A stretch of DNA of 64,000 bases, taken from contig JAFXDI010000001.1 in assembly GCA_017521245.1 (NCBI GenBank), positions 161,178 through 225,177 of the forward strand. The letters are read 5' to 3'. Under the pieces are notes generated by a model. The model was not told the DNA's origin and did no database searches. It saw only the letters and a program-made list of their open reading frames with translations. The translations under genes and the position numbers were made by a program. This document shows positions 1-9,130 of this stretch, piece after piece (within the stretch, counting starts at the first letter, position 1; each line of letters starts with the position of its first letter). This DNA comes from Bacteroidales bacterium. GTDB lineage: Bacteria > Bacteroidota > Bacteroidia > Bacteroidales > G3-4614.

Positions 1-877
1 AAAGATAAACGGAATGCAACTATTACTACTATTATCAAATCCTGCCGATGTTCCCGAGATAGTAACACACGTAATGCCTGTTAAGGATATGGAGTGTATG
101 GGAGCAAGAACACGACAAGAATTTATTGCAGATACAGCATTACATACCCAACTATTCAACTATTCTTCGGTTGAACCTTTGTTACCCGAGAAACTAAGAG
201 AGGCATCAGAGCATCAAGTAACCTTTAGAATGGAAGATGTAAATATAGTATGCGGTAACAGGACAATACTGAAGAATATTGATTGGGAGGTAAAGAATGG
301 CGAGAAGTGGGCATTAACAGGTCCAAATGGCTCGGGAAAAAGCACACTATTGAGTTTGGTCTATGCCGACAATCCAAAATCATATTCAAACACACTATAT
401 CTATTTGATCGCAAACGCGGAACAGGAGAAAGTATTTGGGATATAAAATCCCGAATAGGATACGTATCTCCCGAGATGCACCTCTATTTTATGGAAGATA
501 TACCTCTGTTGCGTATCGTGGCATCAGGATTTTTTGATTCAATAGGCGTATTTCGTAAATGCACTCCAGAGCAAGAGACTATTGCAATGGAGTGGATAAA
601 ATGTTTTGGAATAGAAGATATAGCACACCGCTCGTTTCTGACGCTATCATCAGGAGAGCAAAGGTTGGCACTATTGGCACGAGCCTTTGTAAAAGATCCT
701 GACCTTATAATATTAGATGAACCACTACACGGATTAGACGTAGCAAACAAAGAACGAGCATCAAAAATAATAGAGAGTTTTTGTGACCGCAAGGGAAAAA
801 CACTTGTCTATGTAACACACTACACACACGAGATACCCCAAGCAGTAACAAAAGAATTTAAGTTAATAAAACATTAA
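1..877 (+). CDS. ModF/PhrA-like ABC ATPase, C-terminal part (5' end outside window)
   Basis: The frame is open to the left edge (first full codon at base 2), so the gene starts outside the window. The first visible residues (LLLLSNPADVPEIVTHVMPV) look like the end of a first ABC domain. A complete second ABC domain follows: Walker A GPNGSGKST at residues 103-111 counted from the Met at base 14, signature LSSGE at 211-215, Walker B LIILDEP at 231-237, and a switch His in YVTHYTHE. Two fused ABC domains with short linkers are typical of ModF/PhrA proteins, which are linked by name to molybdate transport or photorepair but have no settled function. No membrane segment is visible, so this is a cytosolic ATPase. 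Six bases separate it from the ABC-F gene downstream. The family call is fairly firm; the role is open. Confidence 0.8.
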   Translation, partial: KINGMQLLLLLSNPADVPEIVTHVMPVKDMECMGARTRQEFIADTALHTQLFNYSSVEPLLPEKLREASEHQVTFRMEDVNIVCGNRTILKNIDWEVKNGEKWALTGPNGSGKSTLLSLVYADNPKSYSNTLYLFDRKRGTGESIWDIKSRIGYVSPEMHLYFMEDIPLLRIVASGFFDSIGVFRKCTPEQETIAMEWIKCFGIEDIAHRSFLTLSSGEQRLALLARAFVKDPDLIILDEPLHGLDVANKERASKIIESFCDRKGKTLVYVTHYTHEIPQAVTKEFKLIKH

Positions 878-882
878 AGCAA

Positions 883-2751
883 GTGATAAGTTACCTACAA
901 ATAGAAAACCTAACCAAGTCGTTTGGAGCAAAAGTGCTATTTGAAAATATCTCTTTCGGAGTAGCAGAGAATCAGCGTATAGCCATAGTAGCAAAAAATG
1001 GAACAGGAAAAACAACCCTCTTAAATATAATAGCAGGGGAGGAGGATTACGATTCGGGACGAATAACCTTCCGTAACGATTTACGAGTAGGCTATCTATC
1101 ACAAACACCTTCATTTCCGGCAGAACTCACAGTGTTAGATGCCTGTATGCGTTCCGATAATGAGGTAGCACAAACCGTAGCCCAATACGAAAGAGCAATG
1201 CTCAATCCCGATACCGAAAACCTTGAAGAGATATTGGTAAAGATGGATATGCTCAAAGCATGGGATTATGAATCGCGAGTAAAGCAGATATTAGGAAAAC
1301 TTAAAATTCACGACTTTAATCAAAAGATAGGAGAACTCTCGGGTGGACAACTAAAACGAGTAGCATTAGCCAATGTTTTGATAGGAGAACCAGACCTATT
1401 GATATTAGATGAGCCAACCAACCACCTCGACCTCGAAATGGTAGAGTGGTTAGAGGAGTTTTTACGTAGAATATCGGGAGCGTTGCTGATGGTGACGCAC
1501 GACCGTTACTTCCTTGATAGAGTATGTACAGATATTATAGAGATTGATGCACTTGGGCTGTATCACTATGAAGGCAACTATCAATACTACCTCACAAAAC
1601 GAGAGGAGCGTTTAGCTGTGTTCAATGCCGAAACAGCCCGAATGAACAACCTCTATCGCACCGAGTTAGACTGGATGCGCCGTCAACCACAAGCACGAGC
1701 AACAAAAGCCAAATCACGCATTGATAGATTTTACGAGATAGAGCAACGAGCAAAGATGCGTCGCGAAGAGCGAAACGTAAAACTTGCAGTAAAAGCCACC
1801 TATTTAGGTTCAAAAATATTTGAGGCAAAATATATCTCAAAATCTTATGGCGACCTCAAAATCCTCGATCAGTTCTACTACAACTTTGCCCGATACGAAA
1901 AGATGGGAATAGTAGGAAAGAACGGAACAGGAAAATCAACATTCCTAAAAATGCTGTTAGGAATGGTAAAACCCGATAGTGGCTCGTTTGATATAGGCGA
2001 AACCGTATCGTTTGGATATTACAGTCAGGACGGATTGCAGTTTGATGAACAAAAAAAAGTAATAGATGTAGTTCGTGATATAGCCGAAGAGATAGATCTC
2101 GGAGGAGGCAAAAAAATGTCAGCATCACAATTTCTGCAACACTTCCTCTTTACCCCCGAAACCCAATATAACTATGTATATAAGTTGAGCGGAGGAGAGA
2201 AACGCCGACTATATCTCTGTACAGTATTAATGCAAAATCCCAATTTTCTTGTACTTGATGAGCCTACAAACGACCTTGATATAGCCACAATGAACGTGCT
2301 GGAAGATTACCTATGTACCTTTAAAGGATGCGTAATAGTAGTATCGCACGACCGCTACTTTATGGATAAAGTCGTTGATCACCTATTGGTATTCAATGGA
2401 GATGCAAAAATAAAAGATTTTCCGGGAAACTACACCGACTATCGAGAGTGGCGAGAGTTAGAAGAGGAGGAGCAAAGAGAACAAGCAAAACAACAAGAGA
2501 AGAAAACCTCACCTAAACCAGTAGAGACGAAAGAACGACCACGCAAAATAACCTATAAAGAGAAAAAAGAGTTAGAGGCCCTTGATATTGAAATACCCCA
2601 ATTAGAGGAGGAGAAAGTCGATGTTGAAACACAACTCTCATCTGGCACCCTTTCGGCAGAAGAGATAACCTCTCTCTCAAAACGCTACGAAGAGTTAACC
2701 CTTTTGATAGATGAAAAAACAATGCGTTGGCTTGAGTTATCGGAGATTTAG
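883..2751 (+). CDS. ABC-F family ATPase, Uup-like
   Basis: A 622-residue soluble protein with two ABC domains and no membrane segments. Walker A motifs are AKNGTGKTT (37-45) and GKNGTGKST (about 344-352). Signatures are LSGGQ (about 152) and LSGGE (about 435), and both Walker B motifs read LDEPTN. ABC-F proteins act at the ribosome. The charged C-terminal tail (about 535-622), with heptad-like Glu/Lys/Leu runs, matches the coiled-coil C-terminal domain typical of Uup, which binds nucleic acid. The start is a GTG at 883, six bases after the previous stop, because no ATG lies near the conserved ISYLQIENLTKSFG beginning. It probably forms an operon with the upstream ATPase. An antibiotic-resistance ABC-F role cannot be excluded, but the length and tail favour the housekeeping Uup type. 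Confidence 0.88.
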   Translation: MISYLQIENLTKSFGAKVLFENISFGVAENQRIAIVAKNGTGKTTLLNIIAGEEDYDSGRITFRNDLRVGYLSQTPSFPAELTVLDACMRSDNEVAQTVAQYERAMLNPDTENLEEILVKMDMLKAWDYESRVKQILGKLKIHDFNQKIGELSGGQLKRVALANVLIGEPDLLILDEPTNHLDLEMVEWLEEFLRRISGALLMVTHDRYFLDRVCTDIIEIDALGLYHYEGNYQYYLTKREERLAVFNAETARMNNLYRTELDWMRRQPQARATKAKSRIDRFYEIEQRAKMRREERNVKLAVKATYLGSKIFEAKYISKSYGDLKILDQFYYNFARYEKMGIVGKNGTGKSTFLKMLLGMVKPDSGSFDIGETVSFGYYSQDGLQFDEQKKVIDVVRDIAEEIDLGGGKKMSASQFLQHFLFTPETQYNYVYKLSGGEKRRLYLCTVLMQNPNFLVLDEPTNDLDIATMNVLEDYLCTFKGCVIVVSHDRYFMDKVVDHLLVFNGDAKIKDFPGNYTDYREWRELEEEEQREQAKQQEKKTSPKPVETKERPRKITYKEKKELEALDIEIPQLEEEKVDVETQLSSGTLSAEEITSLSKRYEELTLLIDEKTMRWLELSEI

Positions 2752-2929
2752 TTTTCTTGTTAGGAATTAGTTCGGCACTGTGTGCCAATTAGAAATGAGT
2801 TCGTGGCTAAAGCCACAATTATGAATTAGTATGCAAAATTTCCAATTGCCCTTGCTATCTTAGCCATCCTAATTATCCTATTAACCCTATTTGCTTAAAC
2901 CTCCAATTATCAACACACAATAACATAAC
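2752..2929. other. Gene-end spacer with two small hairpins
   Basis: The spacer after the ABC-F gene holds two short perfect hairpins in AT-rich flanks built from TTAG and AATTAG words. The first is GGCAC-TGT-GTGCC (2774-2786) and the second is GTGGC-TAAA-GCCAC (2803-2816). Both are preceded by AGTTC and followed by AATTA. No open frame of note is present. A related element lies at 22100-22120. Confidence 0.55.
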
Positions 2930-2953
2930 AAAAGCGAGGCATGCCTCGCTTTT
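2930..2953. terminator. Bidirectional terminator (ABC-F gene / pfp)
   Basis: A perfect 24-bp palindrome with GC-rich arms (AAAAGCGAGGCA and its complement) and a T-run on both strands, between the converging ABC-F gene and pfp. It can end transcription in both directions. Confidence 0.85.
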
Positions 2954-2993
2954 GCTATATGTATTAGTAAATAATTGCTTCTAACAACTCTTC

Positions 2994-4637
2994 TTATTCT
3001 TGCTCCAATTTCAAAGTTTGAGTAGGTTGGTCGCAAACTGAAGAAGGACCAAAGTATTGGATAGGACCTGGGTAAACATAGCAAGTATTCTTAGCCCACT
3101 CCTCGCGTTTTGAAGCGAAGTATTTGAATGGAGCACCATCCAATTTAACCAAAGCTTTTTGGATAACTGGTTTCATCTCTCCGTGACGACGCTCCATGTT
3201 CATCATCATAGTAACGGGGATACCACCAGCAATCCATTCATCTGCTGGTTTAGTAGTGTTGCGAACTGATGACATATAACCTGTTTTACCTTGACCAATA
3301 AGCATTGAAGCATTGTAACCAAGAGAGTAGCAGTAGTCAGCATCAAAGTTTGAAGGAGCAGCACAACGACCTTCGTAACCGAAGAAGTGGTGTTGAGCTG
3401 AGAATTTACCAACAAATTTGCCCTCTTTCTTCCACTCTGCCAAACGGCGAGCAACCATTTCGCTAAGAAGTTTTTCAGTTTCGATAAGAGAAACTTGAAC
3501 GTTTCCGTGAGGGTCGCGGTCTAATGAAAGTTGACGAGCAACACCTTCGGGAAGGCTTGTATAGATAGCCGAGTTCTCAGCAGAAATTCTATCAGCAATA
3601 AATTTGATTTGCTCTGCTTGAGGAACTTTAGCAAACTCTTCGCCATTAGCAGCAAGGAAGTCGTTAAGTTCAGCAATAAGTTTTTTCATTGCAGGGATGA
3701 ACTCAATTAAACCTTCAGGGATAAGAACAGTACCAAAGTTATTACCCTCAGCTGCACGACCAGCAACAATGCTAGCAATGTAATCAACAACATCACCAAG
3801 AGTCATTTGTTTAGCCTCAACCTCCTCAGAGATGATACAAATGTTTGGTTGAGTTTGAAGAGCACACTCAAGAGCAATGTGAGAAGCAGAGCGTCCCATC
3901 AATTTAATGAAGTGCCAATATTTTTTAGCAGAGTTACAGTCACGTTGAATGTTACCGATAACCTCAGAATAAACTTTACAAGCAGTATCAAAACCGAATG
4001 AAGTCTCAATCATCTCGTTTTTAAGGTCACCATCAATAGTTTTAGGACAACCAATAACTTGAACACCAGTATTCTTTTGTTTGTAGTACTCAGCAAGAAC
4101 ACAAGCGTTAGTGTTAGAGTCGTCACCACCAATGATAACAACAGCCTTAATATTTAACTCTTTGATAATCTCTAAACCTTTGTCAAATTGCTCAGTAGTC
4201 TCAAGTTTAGTACGACCAGAACCAATAATATCAAAACCACCAGTGTTGCGGTAGTCATCAATAATATCAGAAGTAAGTTCAATATATTTATGCTCTATAA
4301 GACCGGCAGGACCTAACAAGAAACCATAAAGTTTAGAATCTTTGTTCATGGCTTTGATACCATCAAACAAACCAGCAATAACATTGTGTCCACCAGGAGC
4401 CTGACCACCTGAAAGGATAACACCGATGTTAATAGCAGGATACTCTTTAACTTCGTCAGAAGGCTCAAAAGTAAGAACAGGCATTCCGTAAGTGTTAGGG
4501 AATAATTCTTTGATAGCCTCTTGGTCTGCAACCGATTGAGTAGCAGCACCCTCTTTTAATGTAAGAGAACCTTTTAACGCTTTAGGTAATTTAGGCTGGT
4601 AAGCAGCACGAGCCTCTTGTAAAGCACTTTTTTTCAT
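2994..4637 (-). CDS. pfp: Pyrophosphate--fructose-6-phosphate 1-phosphotransferase
   Basis: A 547-residue phosphofructokinase of the long PPi-dependent class (EC 2.7.1.90), which reversibly phosphorylates fructose-6-phosphate with pyrophosphate in glycolysis. Visible motifs are the nucleotide/PPi loop [14 protein letters not shown] (72-85), GGDDSNTNA (170-178) and the substrate motif [10 protein letters not shown] (198-207). The Asp-Asp in GGDDS, where ATP-dependent enzymes have GGDGS, marks PPi use. Length and the C-terminal extension agree with the plant-beta-like/TP0108 class common in Bacteroidetes. It starts at the first ATG ([10 protein letters not shown]). It is a single-gene unit: divergent from the transglutaminase-like gene, with a possible -7 box at 4761-4768 (TAGTTTTG on the minus strand), and ended by the palindrome at 2930-2953. 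Confidence 0.95.
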   Translation of the reverse strand: MKKSALQEARAAYQPKLPKALKGSLTLKEGAATQSVADQEAIKELFPNTYGMPVLTFEPSDEVKEYPAINIGVILSGGQAPGGHNVIAGLFDGIKAMNKDSKLYGFLLGPAGLIEHKYIELTSDIIDDYRNTGGFDIIGSGRTKLETTEQFDKGLEIIKELNIKAVVIIGGDDSNTNACVLAEYYKQKNTGVQVIGCPKTIDGDLKNEMIETSFGFDTACKVYSEVIGNIQRDCNSAKKYWHFIKLMGRSASHIALECALQTQPNICIISEEVEAKQMTLGDVVDYIASIVAGRAAEGNNFGTVLIPEGLIEFIPAMKKLIAELNDFLAANGEEFAKVPQAEQIKFIADRISAENSAIYTSLPEGVARQLSLDRDPHGNVQVSLIETEKLLSEMVARRLAEWKKEGKFVGKFSAQHHFFGYEGRCAAPSNFDADYCYSLGYNASMLIGQGKTGYMSSVRNTTKPADEWIAGGIPVTMMMNMERRHGEMKPVIQKALVKLDGAPFKYFASKREEWAKNTCYVYPGPIQYFGPSSVCDQPTQTLKLEQE

Positions 4638-4894
4638 AATTGATAAAATAAATATTAGTTAATAAAAAATTAGTATTCAAAAAAGTATCCCAAGGAGTGG
4701 TGTGGAAAAATCATACCACCCTCAAAATCGATACAAATTTCGTTATTTTTTTTCATACTGCAAAACTAAATTTGGTTAGTTTTTAGTTTTTATTATTTAA
4801 TAGAGTAAAAACGGAGTAAATACTTTGCTGATAAGCCAATATTTTGTACCTTTCCACCATGAAAGTAAAACAAGACAAATTATAGAATAAAAAT

Positions 4895-6145
4895 ATGAGG
4901 ATAATGAAGAGATTGCTTATATCACTTTTAATTGCTTTTGTAGCACTCCCTGCCATATCGCAAGATTCACTACTTATATATAAGAAAGATGGAACAAAAG
5001 TACCATTTGTATTAGCCGAAGTAGATAGTATAAAATTTGTAAAGAAACCCAACGTTCAGGTAAACTCAATATCACTCAATCGAACAGCAATCGGACTTCT
5101 GCAAGGCAACACCTATACACTTCAAGCCAATGTAGATTATCAAGGAGAGGTATCACCTATTATAGAGTGGAGTTCATCAGATACTTCTATTGCAACTGTC
5201 GATAGCAATGGAAACGTATCTTCACAAAAAGCAGGATCAGTGACAATCACAGCCACCTCGCATGGGAAACAAGCCAAATGTGCAATCACCGTAGTGGCAA
5301 ATGGAGAGTCAGTTTATCGCCATGGATATTCCGAGTTGAATGAAAGTGATAAAGCAATATACAACTACATATTAAAGCAAATATTAGCATTTGAAAGCAA
5401 TGCAACAACATACTCTGATATAAACCATAGAGTATATCTCGATTTCGCTTCACAAGGAATGTCGGTAGATCAAAACAAAGTAATGAAACTCACAAACCTT
5501 ATCATCAAAGATGTTCCCGAAGCATACATATTAGTAAACTATATCTATCGTTATGATTATAGCAAATATCAATATTACTTACGAGTAATAATATCATACA
5601 CCCCAGAGAAATATGCCGAAGAGATGGCACAAGTATATGAAGCATGTAACACAATAACAGCATCCATAACACCCACAACAAGCGAGTTTGATAGAGCAAA
5701 AATCATACACGATGGATTTATCGACTGGGCAGATTACGGAGGAGTAAGCAATGCAAATTGTGGAAATATAACAGGCTCATTTATAACCAAGAAAGCAGTG
5801 TGCGAAGGATTCTCAAGAGCATACCTGATGTTGTGCCAAAGAGTAGGGTTGAAGTGTGTATATGTAACAGGCTCAATGATGACATCAGCAACTAGCGAAA
5901 CATGGGGCAACCATGCGTGGAACGTAACCGAAGTAGATGATGTGTGGTATATGGTTGATATAACAGGTGACGGCGGATTTCCAGGACTATGTGGCCATAG
6001 TAACTTTTTGATAGGAACCGACACCTATTCCTCAAATTATAAATATGAAAGCACAGGAGGAGCAAACGAAAACACCGATAGTGTAGGATATACATCATTG
6101 CCAACCATTTCTGCCACAGATTACGATTGGGCAGACAGACCATAA
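4895..6145 (+). CDS. Secreted protein with Big2 Ig-like and transglutaminase-like domains
   Basis: 416 residues. A signal peptide (MKRLLISLLIAFVALPAISQ) starts at the second Met; ATG 4895 and ATG 4904 are both possible starts. Residues about 52-134 form a Big2-type bacterial Ig domain (EWSSSDTSIATVDSNGNVSS...GSVTITATS). Residues about 260-375 form a transglutaminase-core fold with a visible triad: Cys303 in KKAVCEGFSRAY, His340 in GNHAWN and Asp355 in MVDITGD. In bacteria such domains are mostly cysteine peptidases or amidases of the cell envelope, not true crosslinkers. There is no lipobox and no YPNP sorting tail, so it is probably periplasmic or released by another route. It is a lone gene between pfp and the NifU-like operon. 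Its substrate is unknown. Confidence 0.82.
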   Translation: MRIMKRLLISLLIAFVALPAISQDSLLIYKKDGTKVPFVLAEVDSIKFVKKPNVQVNSISLNRTAIGLLQGNTYTLQANVDYQGEVSPIIEWSSSDTSIATVDSNGNVSSQKAGSVTITATSHGKQAKCAITVVANGESVYRHGYSELNESDKAIYNYILKQILAFESNATTYSDINHRVYLDFASQGMSVDQNKVMKLTNLIIKDVPEAYILVNYIYRYDYSKYQYYLRVIISYTPEKYAEEMAQVYEACNTITASITPTTSEFDRAKIIHDGFIDWADYGGVSNANCGNITGSFITKKAVCEGFSRAYLMLCQRVGLKCVYVTGSMMTSATSETWGNHAWNVTEVDDVWYMVDITGDGGFPGLCGHSNFLIGTDTYSSNYKYESTGGANENTDSVGYTSLPTISATDYDWADRP

Positions 6146-6148
6146 CTA

Positions 6149-6180
6149 TTAGTTGTTAGTTGTTGGTTGTTAGTTGTTAG
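6149..6180 (+). repeat. Heptameric TAGTTGT repeat after the transglutaminase-like gene
   Basis: About four consecutive heptamers of the form TAGTTGT (one unit reads TGGTTGT) begin four bases after the stop codon at 6143-6145. The same heptamer, in the same orientation to the gene it follows, occurs at 8284-8296, 15902-15911, 16013-16022 and 22161-22174. Confidence 0.8.
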
Positions 6181-6276
6181 CTATCAGATAGTCTAGTTGC
6201 CATAGTAATCCTAGTTACCCTATAGTCCCAGTATTTACTGCCTAATATTAAACACTAAAATAAAAAAGTGCAAAAA

Positions 6277-6308
6277 TTTGGCAAAAAATAGAATATTCAC
6301 TATTTTTG
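6277..6308 (+). promoter_or_regulatory. Promoter of the NifU-like/GGGtGRT operon
   Basis: A full match to the Bacteroidetes consensus: TTTG at 6277-6280, 20 bp spacer, TATTTTTG at 6301-6308. It leaves a leader of about 107 nt before the ATG at 6416. That leader holds a 14-bp palindrome, AATTAAGCTTAATT, at 6380-6393. Confidence 0.8.
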
Positions 6309-6415
6309 TGTCTTGTATGGCGAACTTTGTTTATGAATATAAGTTTACCAATTGAGAGAGATAAGTAAAGGCAATTTTAAATTAAGCTTAATTATAAACA
6401 CTAAAAGTAAGAATT

Positions 6416-7117
6416 ATGATTTATTCTCACGAAGTAGAACACATGTGTGTTGTAAAAAAAGGCCCAAATCATGGAGCCGCTCCCATACCTGAAGAGGGAA
6501 AATGGGTAAAAGCCAAAGAGGTATCTGATATTTCAGGACTTACTCATGGTATTGGATGGTGTGCACCTCAACAAGGAGCATGTAAACTAACTCTTAACGT
6601 AAAAGAGGGAGTTATTCAAGAGGCATTAGTTGAAACAATCGGTTGTTCAGGAATGACACACTCAGCAGCAATGGCATCTGAGATTCTTCCTGGAAAAACA
6701 ATCCTTGAGGCACTAAACACAGACCTTGTATGTGACGCAATCAATACAGCAATGCGAGAGTTATTCCTACAAATCGTTTACGGACGCACACAATCAGCAT
6801 TCTCAGAAGGAGGTTTGATGATTGGAGCAGGACTTGAGGACTTAGGAAAAGGACTACGCAGCCAAGTAGGAACACTTTACGGAACACTTGCAAAAGGTTC
6901 ACGTTATCTTGAAATGGCAGAAGGTTACATCAACCGCATCGCATTAGACAAAAACGATGAGATTTGCGGATACGAGTTCATTCACCTTGGAAAATTCATG
7001 GATGAAATCAAAAAAGGAACCGATGCAAACGAAGCACTTAAGAAAGTGACTGGAACATACGGACGCTTTACTGAAGAAGCAGGAGCAGTTAAATACATTG
7101 ATCCACGTAACGAATAA
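6416..7117 (+). CDS. NifU-like iron-sulfur cluster scaffold protein
   Basis: A 233-residue soluble protein. The segment GCSGMTHSAAMASEILPGKT (76-95) fits the N-terminal NifU/IscU scaffold pattern, in which a Cys in a Gly-Cys-x-x loop is followed by a Ser/Ala/Met helix and a GKT-x-x-EAL motif. Candidate cluster ligands are Cys49, Cys56, Cys77 and Cys106. It is larger than a standard NifU N-domain (about 125 residues), with extra N- and C-terminal parts. The next gene (GGGtGRT family) lies 18 bp away, behind a strong AGGAGG ribosome site, so the two are co-transcribed. Databases call this partner an iron-sulfur assembly scaffold, but that pairing is recalled knowledge, not a demonstrated reaction. 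No cysteine desulfurase is nearby. Confidence 0.8.
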   Translation: MIYSHEVEHMCVVKKGPNHGAAPIPEEGKWVKAKEVSDISGLTHGIGWCAPQQGACKLTLNVKEGVIQEALVETIGCSGMTHSAAMASEILPGKTILEALNTDLVCDAINTAMRELFLQIVYGRTQSAFSEGGLMIGAGLEDLGKGLRSQVGTLYGTLAKGSRYLEMAEGYINRIALDKNDEICGYEFIHLGKFMDEIKKGTDANEALKKVTGTYGRFTEEAGAVKYIDPRNE

Positions 7118-7135
7118 TATAGGAGGACACAGACT

Positions 7136-8146
7136 ATGATTAGAGAAGTAAAATTTGAAAGCCAAGATCGCCGTATCAATCAAATACTTGCAGCGTTAAA
7201 CGCAAACGGCATCAAAGACATCGAAGAAGCAAACGCAATATGCGAGCAATATGGTCTTGATCCTTATATGACTTGCGAGGAGACACAACCAATCTGTTTC
7301 GAGAATGCAAAATGGGCATACGTAGTAGGAACAGCAATCGCACTTAAAAAAGGATGCAAAACTGCAGCAGAAGCAGCAGAGGCAATCGGAATCGGACTAC
7401 AAGCATTCTGTATCCCCGGATCAGTAGCAGACGATCGTAAAGTAGGTATCGGACACGGAAACCTTGCAGCAATGTTATTACGCGAAGAGACAAAATGTTT
7501 CGCATTCCTTGCAGGACACGAGTCATTTGCAGCAGCAGAGGGTGCAATCAAAATTGCAGCAAAAGCAGACAAAGTACGTAAAGAGCCTTTGCGTTGTATC
7601 CTTAACGGACTTGGAAAAGACGCAGCACAAATCATTTCACGTATCAACGGATTTACATACGTACAAACACAATTCGACTACTACACAGGCGAGTTGAAAG
7701 TAGTACAAGAGATAGCATACTCAGACGGACCACGTGCAAAAGTAAAATGTTACGGAGCAGACGATGTTCGCGAGGGAGTAGCAATCATGTGGAAAGAGGG
7801 AGTTGATGTATCAATCACAGGAAACTCAACAAACCCAACACGTTTCCAACACCCAGTAGCAGGAACATACAAAAAAGAGCGTGTACTTGCAGGAAAACCA
7901 TACTTCTCAGTAGCATCAGGAGGAGGAACAGGACGTACACTACACCCAGACAACATGGCAGCAGGACCAGCATCATACGGTATGACTGACACAATGGGAC
8001 GTATGCACTCAGATGCACAATTTGCAGGATCATCATCAGTACCAGCACACGTTGAGATGATGGGATTCTTAGGAATAGGAAACAACCCAATGGTAGGATG
8101 TACAGTAGCATGTGCAGTTGACGTAGCACAAGTATTGAACAAATAA
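7136..8146 (+). CDS. GGGtGRT family protein
   Basis: A 336-residue soluble protein carrying the diagnostic GGGTGRT motif (262-268) of the family named after it; its function is unknown. It is cysteine-rich: Cys36, 47, 54, 74, 92, 121, 154, 205, 322 and 326. Two of these sit in the C-terminal VGCTVACAVD, which fits binding of a metal or Fe-S cluster supplied by the NifU-like protein encoded just upstream. Codon use is strongly biased (GGA, ACA, GCA), suggesting high expression. The ATG follows AGGAGG at a good distance. The operon ends at the hairpin 8170-8198. Confidence 0.88.
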   Translation: MIREVKFESQDRRINQILAALNANGIKDIEEANAICEQYGLDPYMTCEETQPICFENAKWAYVVGTAIALKKGCKTAAEAAEAIGIGLQAFCIPGSVADDRKVGIGHGNLAAMLLREETKCFAFLAGHESFAAAEGAIKIAAKADKVRKEPLRCILNGLGKDAAQIISRINGFTYVQTQFDYYTGELKVVQEIAYSDGPRAKVKCYGADDVREGVAIMWKEGVDVSITGNSTNPTRFQHPVAGTYKKERVLAGKPYFSVASGGGTGRTLHPDNMAAGPASYGMTDTMGRMHSDAQFAGSSSVPAHVEMMGFLGIGNNPMVGCTVACAVDVAQVLNK

Positions 8147-8169
8147 TCAGGGTAATCCCAATACACAAT

Positions 8170-8198
8170 AAAAAGCGGGTCCATGACTCGCTTTTTTT
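8170..8198. terminator. Terminator after the GGGtGRT gene
   Basis: A 12-bp stem (AAAAAGCGGGTC / GACTCGCTTTTT, one G-T wobble) with loop CAT and a seven-T run on the plus strand. The A-run on the left makes it usable from the minus strand too, where the TerB-DnaJ gene converges. Confidence 0.85.
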
Positions 8199-8283
8199 GT
8201 ATCTATAGTAAAACTCTCCCGCAGGGGATAGGCAAACTAACAACTAAAAACTAACAACTACCCCGTAGGGGCAACGAAGTTGA

Positions 8284-8296
8284 CAACTAACAACTA
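8284..8296 (-). repeat. TAGTTGT heptamer overlapping the stop of the TerB-DnaJ gene
   Basis: Read on the minus strand, the TAG stop codon (8294-8296) is the first three bases of TAGTTGTTAGTTGT. A second heptamer cluster lies at 8234-8260, beside the small hairpin CCCC-GTA-GGGG. Confidence 0.75.
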
Positions 8297-9073
8297 TTTA
8301 ATCCCCCTTGCCTTATAAATAATATCTTTGGCGTTGTTAATATCTTGAAGTTTCTTTTCGGCAGCCTTTCTAATATCATCACCAAGAGAAGCCACACGAT
8401 CGGGGTGATGTTTCAATGCCAATTTTTTGTAAGCCTTTTTAATCTCATCATCCGTGGCATTAGGATCAATTTCAAGAACAGCGTAAGCCGCTTCCAAACT
8501 ATTACCACCAAGATTAAGCATAGAGTCAACCTCTTTAGCCGACAATCCCATTGCACGGGCAACCTCTTTCAAAGCATCAATCTCAGCAGAGCAAACATTA
8601 CCATCACTTTTAGCAATATTGGCAAGAAAACTCAGTAGTTGAAGACGTTGCTCATAACTCATATTGACTTTTATTTGCTCTCCACACTCAAAAATAGTAT
8701 TTCGGAAAGCCATAGGATTTTGAGCATTCATCCTTTTCTGTTGCTCAAAAAGTTTAAGTAGAATGTTGTTGCCTTCACTAACAGCATTTTCGCCAAAGTT
8801 TGCACGAAGGAATTTTCTGACAAACTCCATTTCGCTATGCATAACCTTACCATCAGCCTTAATAATATAAGAACACATTACAAGCAACGAAAACAAAAAA
8901 CTATTTCGTTGTCCATAATTAGTTCTACTATTAATATCTCTACCACTATAATTACCAGAGTTGTCACTATCACTATTATCAAGCAGAGATCCCAACGCAT
9001 AACCAGCCAAAGCACCTAAAGGTCCACCTGCCATAAAACCGATAATACCGCCAATCCATTTACCAAATCCCAT
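8294..9073 (-). CDS. TerB and DnaJ domain protein (DjlA-like)
   Basis: 259 residues. A Gly-rich hydrophobic N-terminus (GGIIGFMAGGPLGALAGYALG, about 8-28) could insert in a membrane. A TerB-like alpha-helical domain follows (about 58-188), with two IxKADGKV/IAKSDGNV acidic repeats at 71-77 and 153-160. The C-terminal J domain (about 194-258) has the HPD motif at 223-225. The order membrane anchor, TerB, J domain is that of DjlA, a DnaK co-chaperone. The HPD triad is intact, so it should stimulate DnaK ATPase. It is a single gene with its own consensus promoter, convergent with the GGGtGRT gene. Confidence 0.87.
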   Translation of the reverse strand: MGFGKWIGGIIGFMAGGPLGALAGYALGSLLDNSDSDNSGNYSGRDINSRTNYGQRNSFLFSLLVMCSYIIKADGKVMHSEMEFVRKFLRANFGENAVSEGNNILLKLFEQQKRMNAQNPMAFRNTIFECGEQIKVNMSYEQRLQLLSFLANIAKSDGNVCSAEIDALKEVARAMGLSAKEVDSMLNLGGNSLEAAYAVLEIDPNATDDEIKKAYKKLALKHHPDRVASLGDDIRKAAEKKLQDINNAKDIIYKARGIK

Positions 9074-9097
9074 ATTCTATCTTTTATTTATCAGTTA

Positions 9098-9130
9098 CAA
9101 AATTAAATTTATATAATGCGAAGATACAAA
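9098..9130 (-). promoter_or_regulatory. Promoter of the TerB-DnaJ gene
   Basis: On the minus strand: TTTG (9130-9127), 21 bp, TAATTTTG (9105-9098), a full match to the Bacteroidetes -33/-7 pattern, about 25 bp upstream of the ATG. Confidence 0.7.

Noticed and set aside
7750-8184. Long open frame antisense to the GGGtGRT gene (minus strand)
   Set aside because: Composition follows the opposite strand's codon pattern. It has no ribosome site and no recognisable family, and it runs through the terminator side of a well-supported gene.
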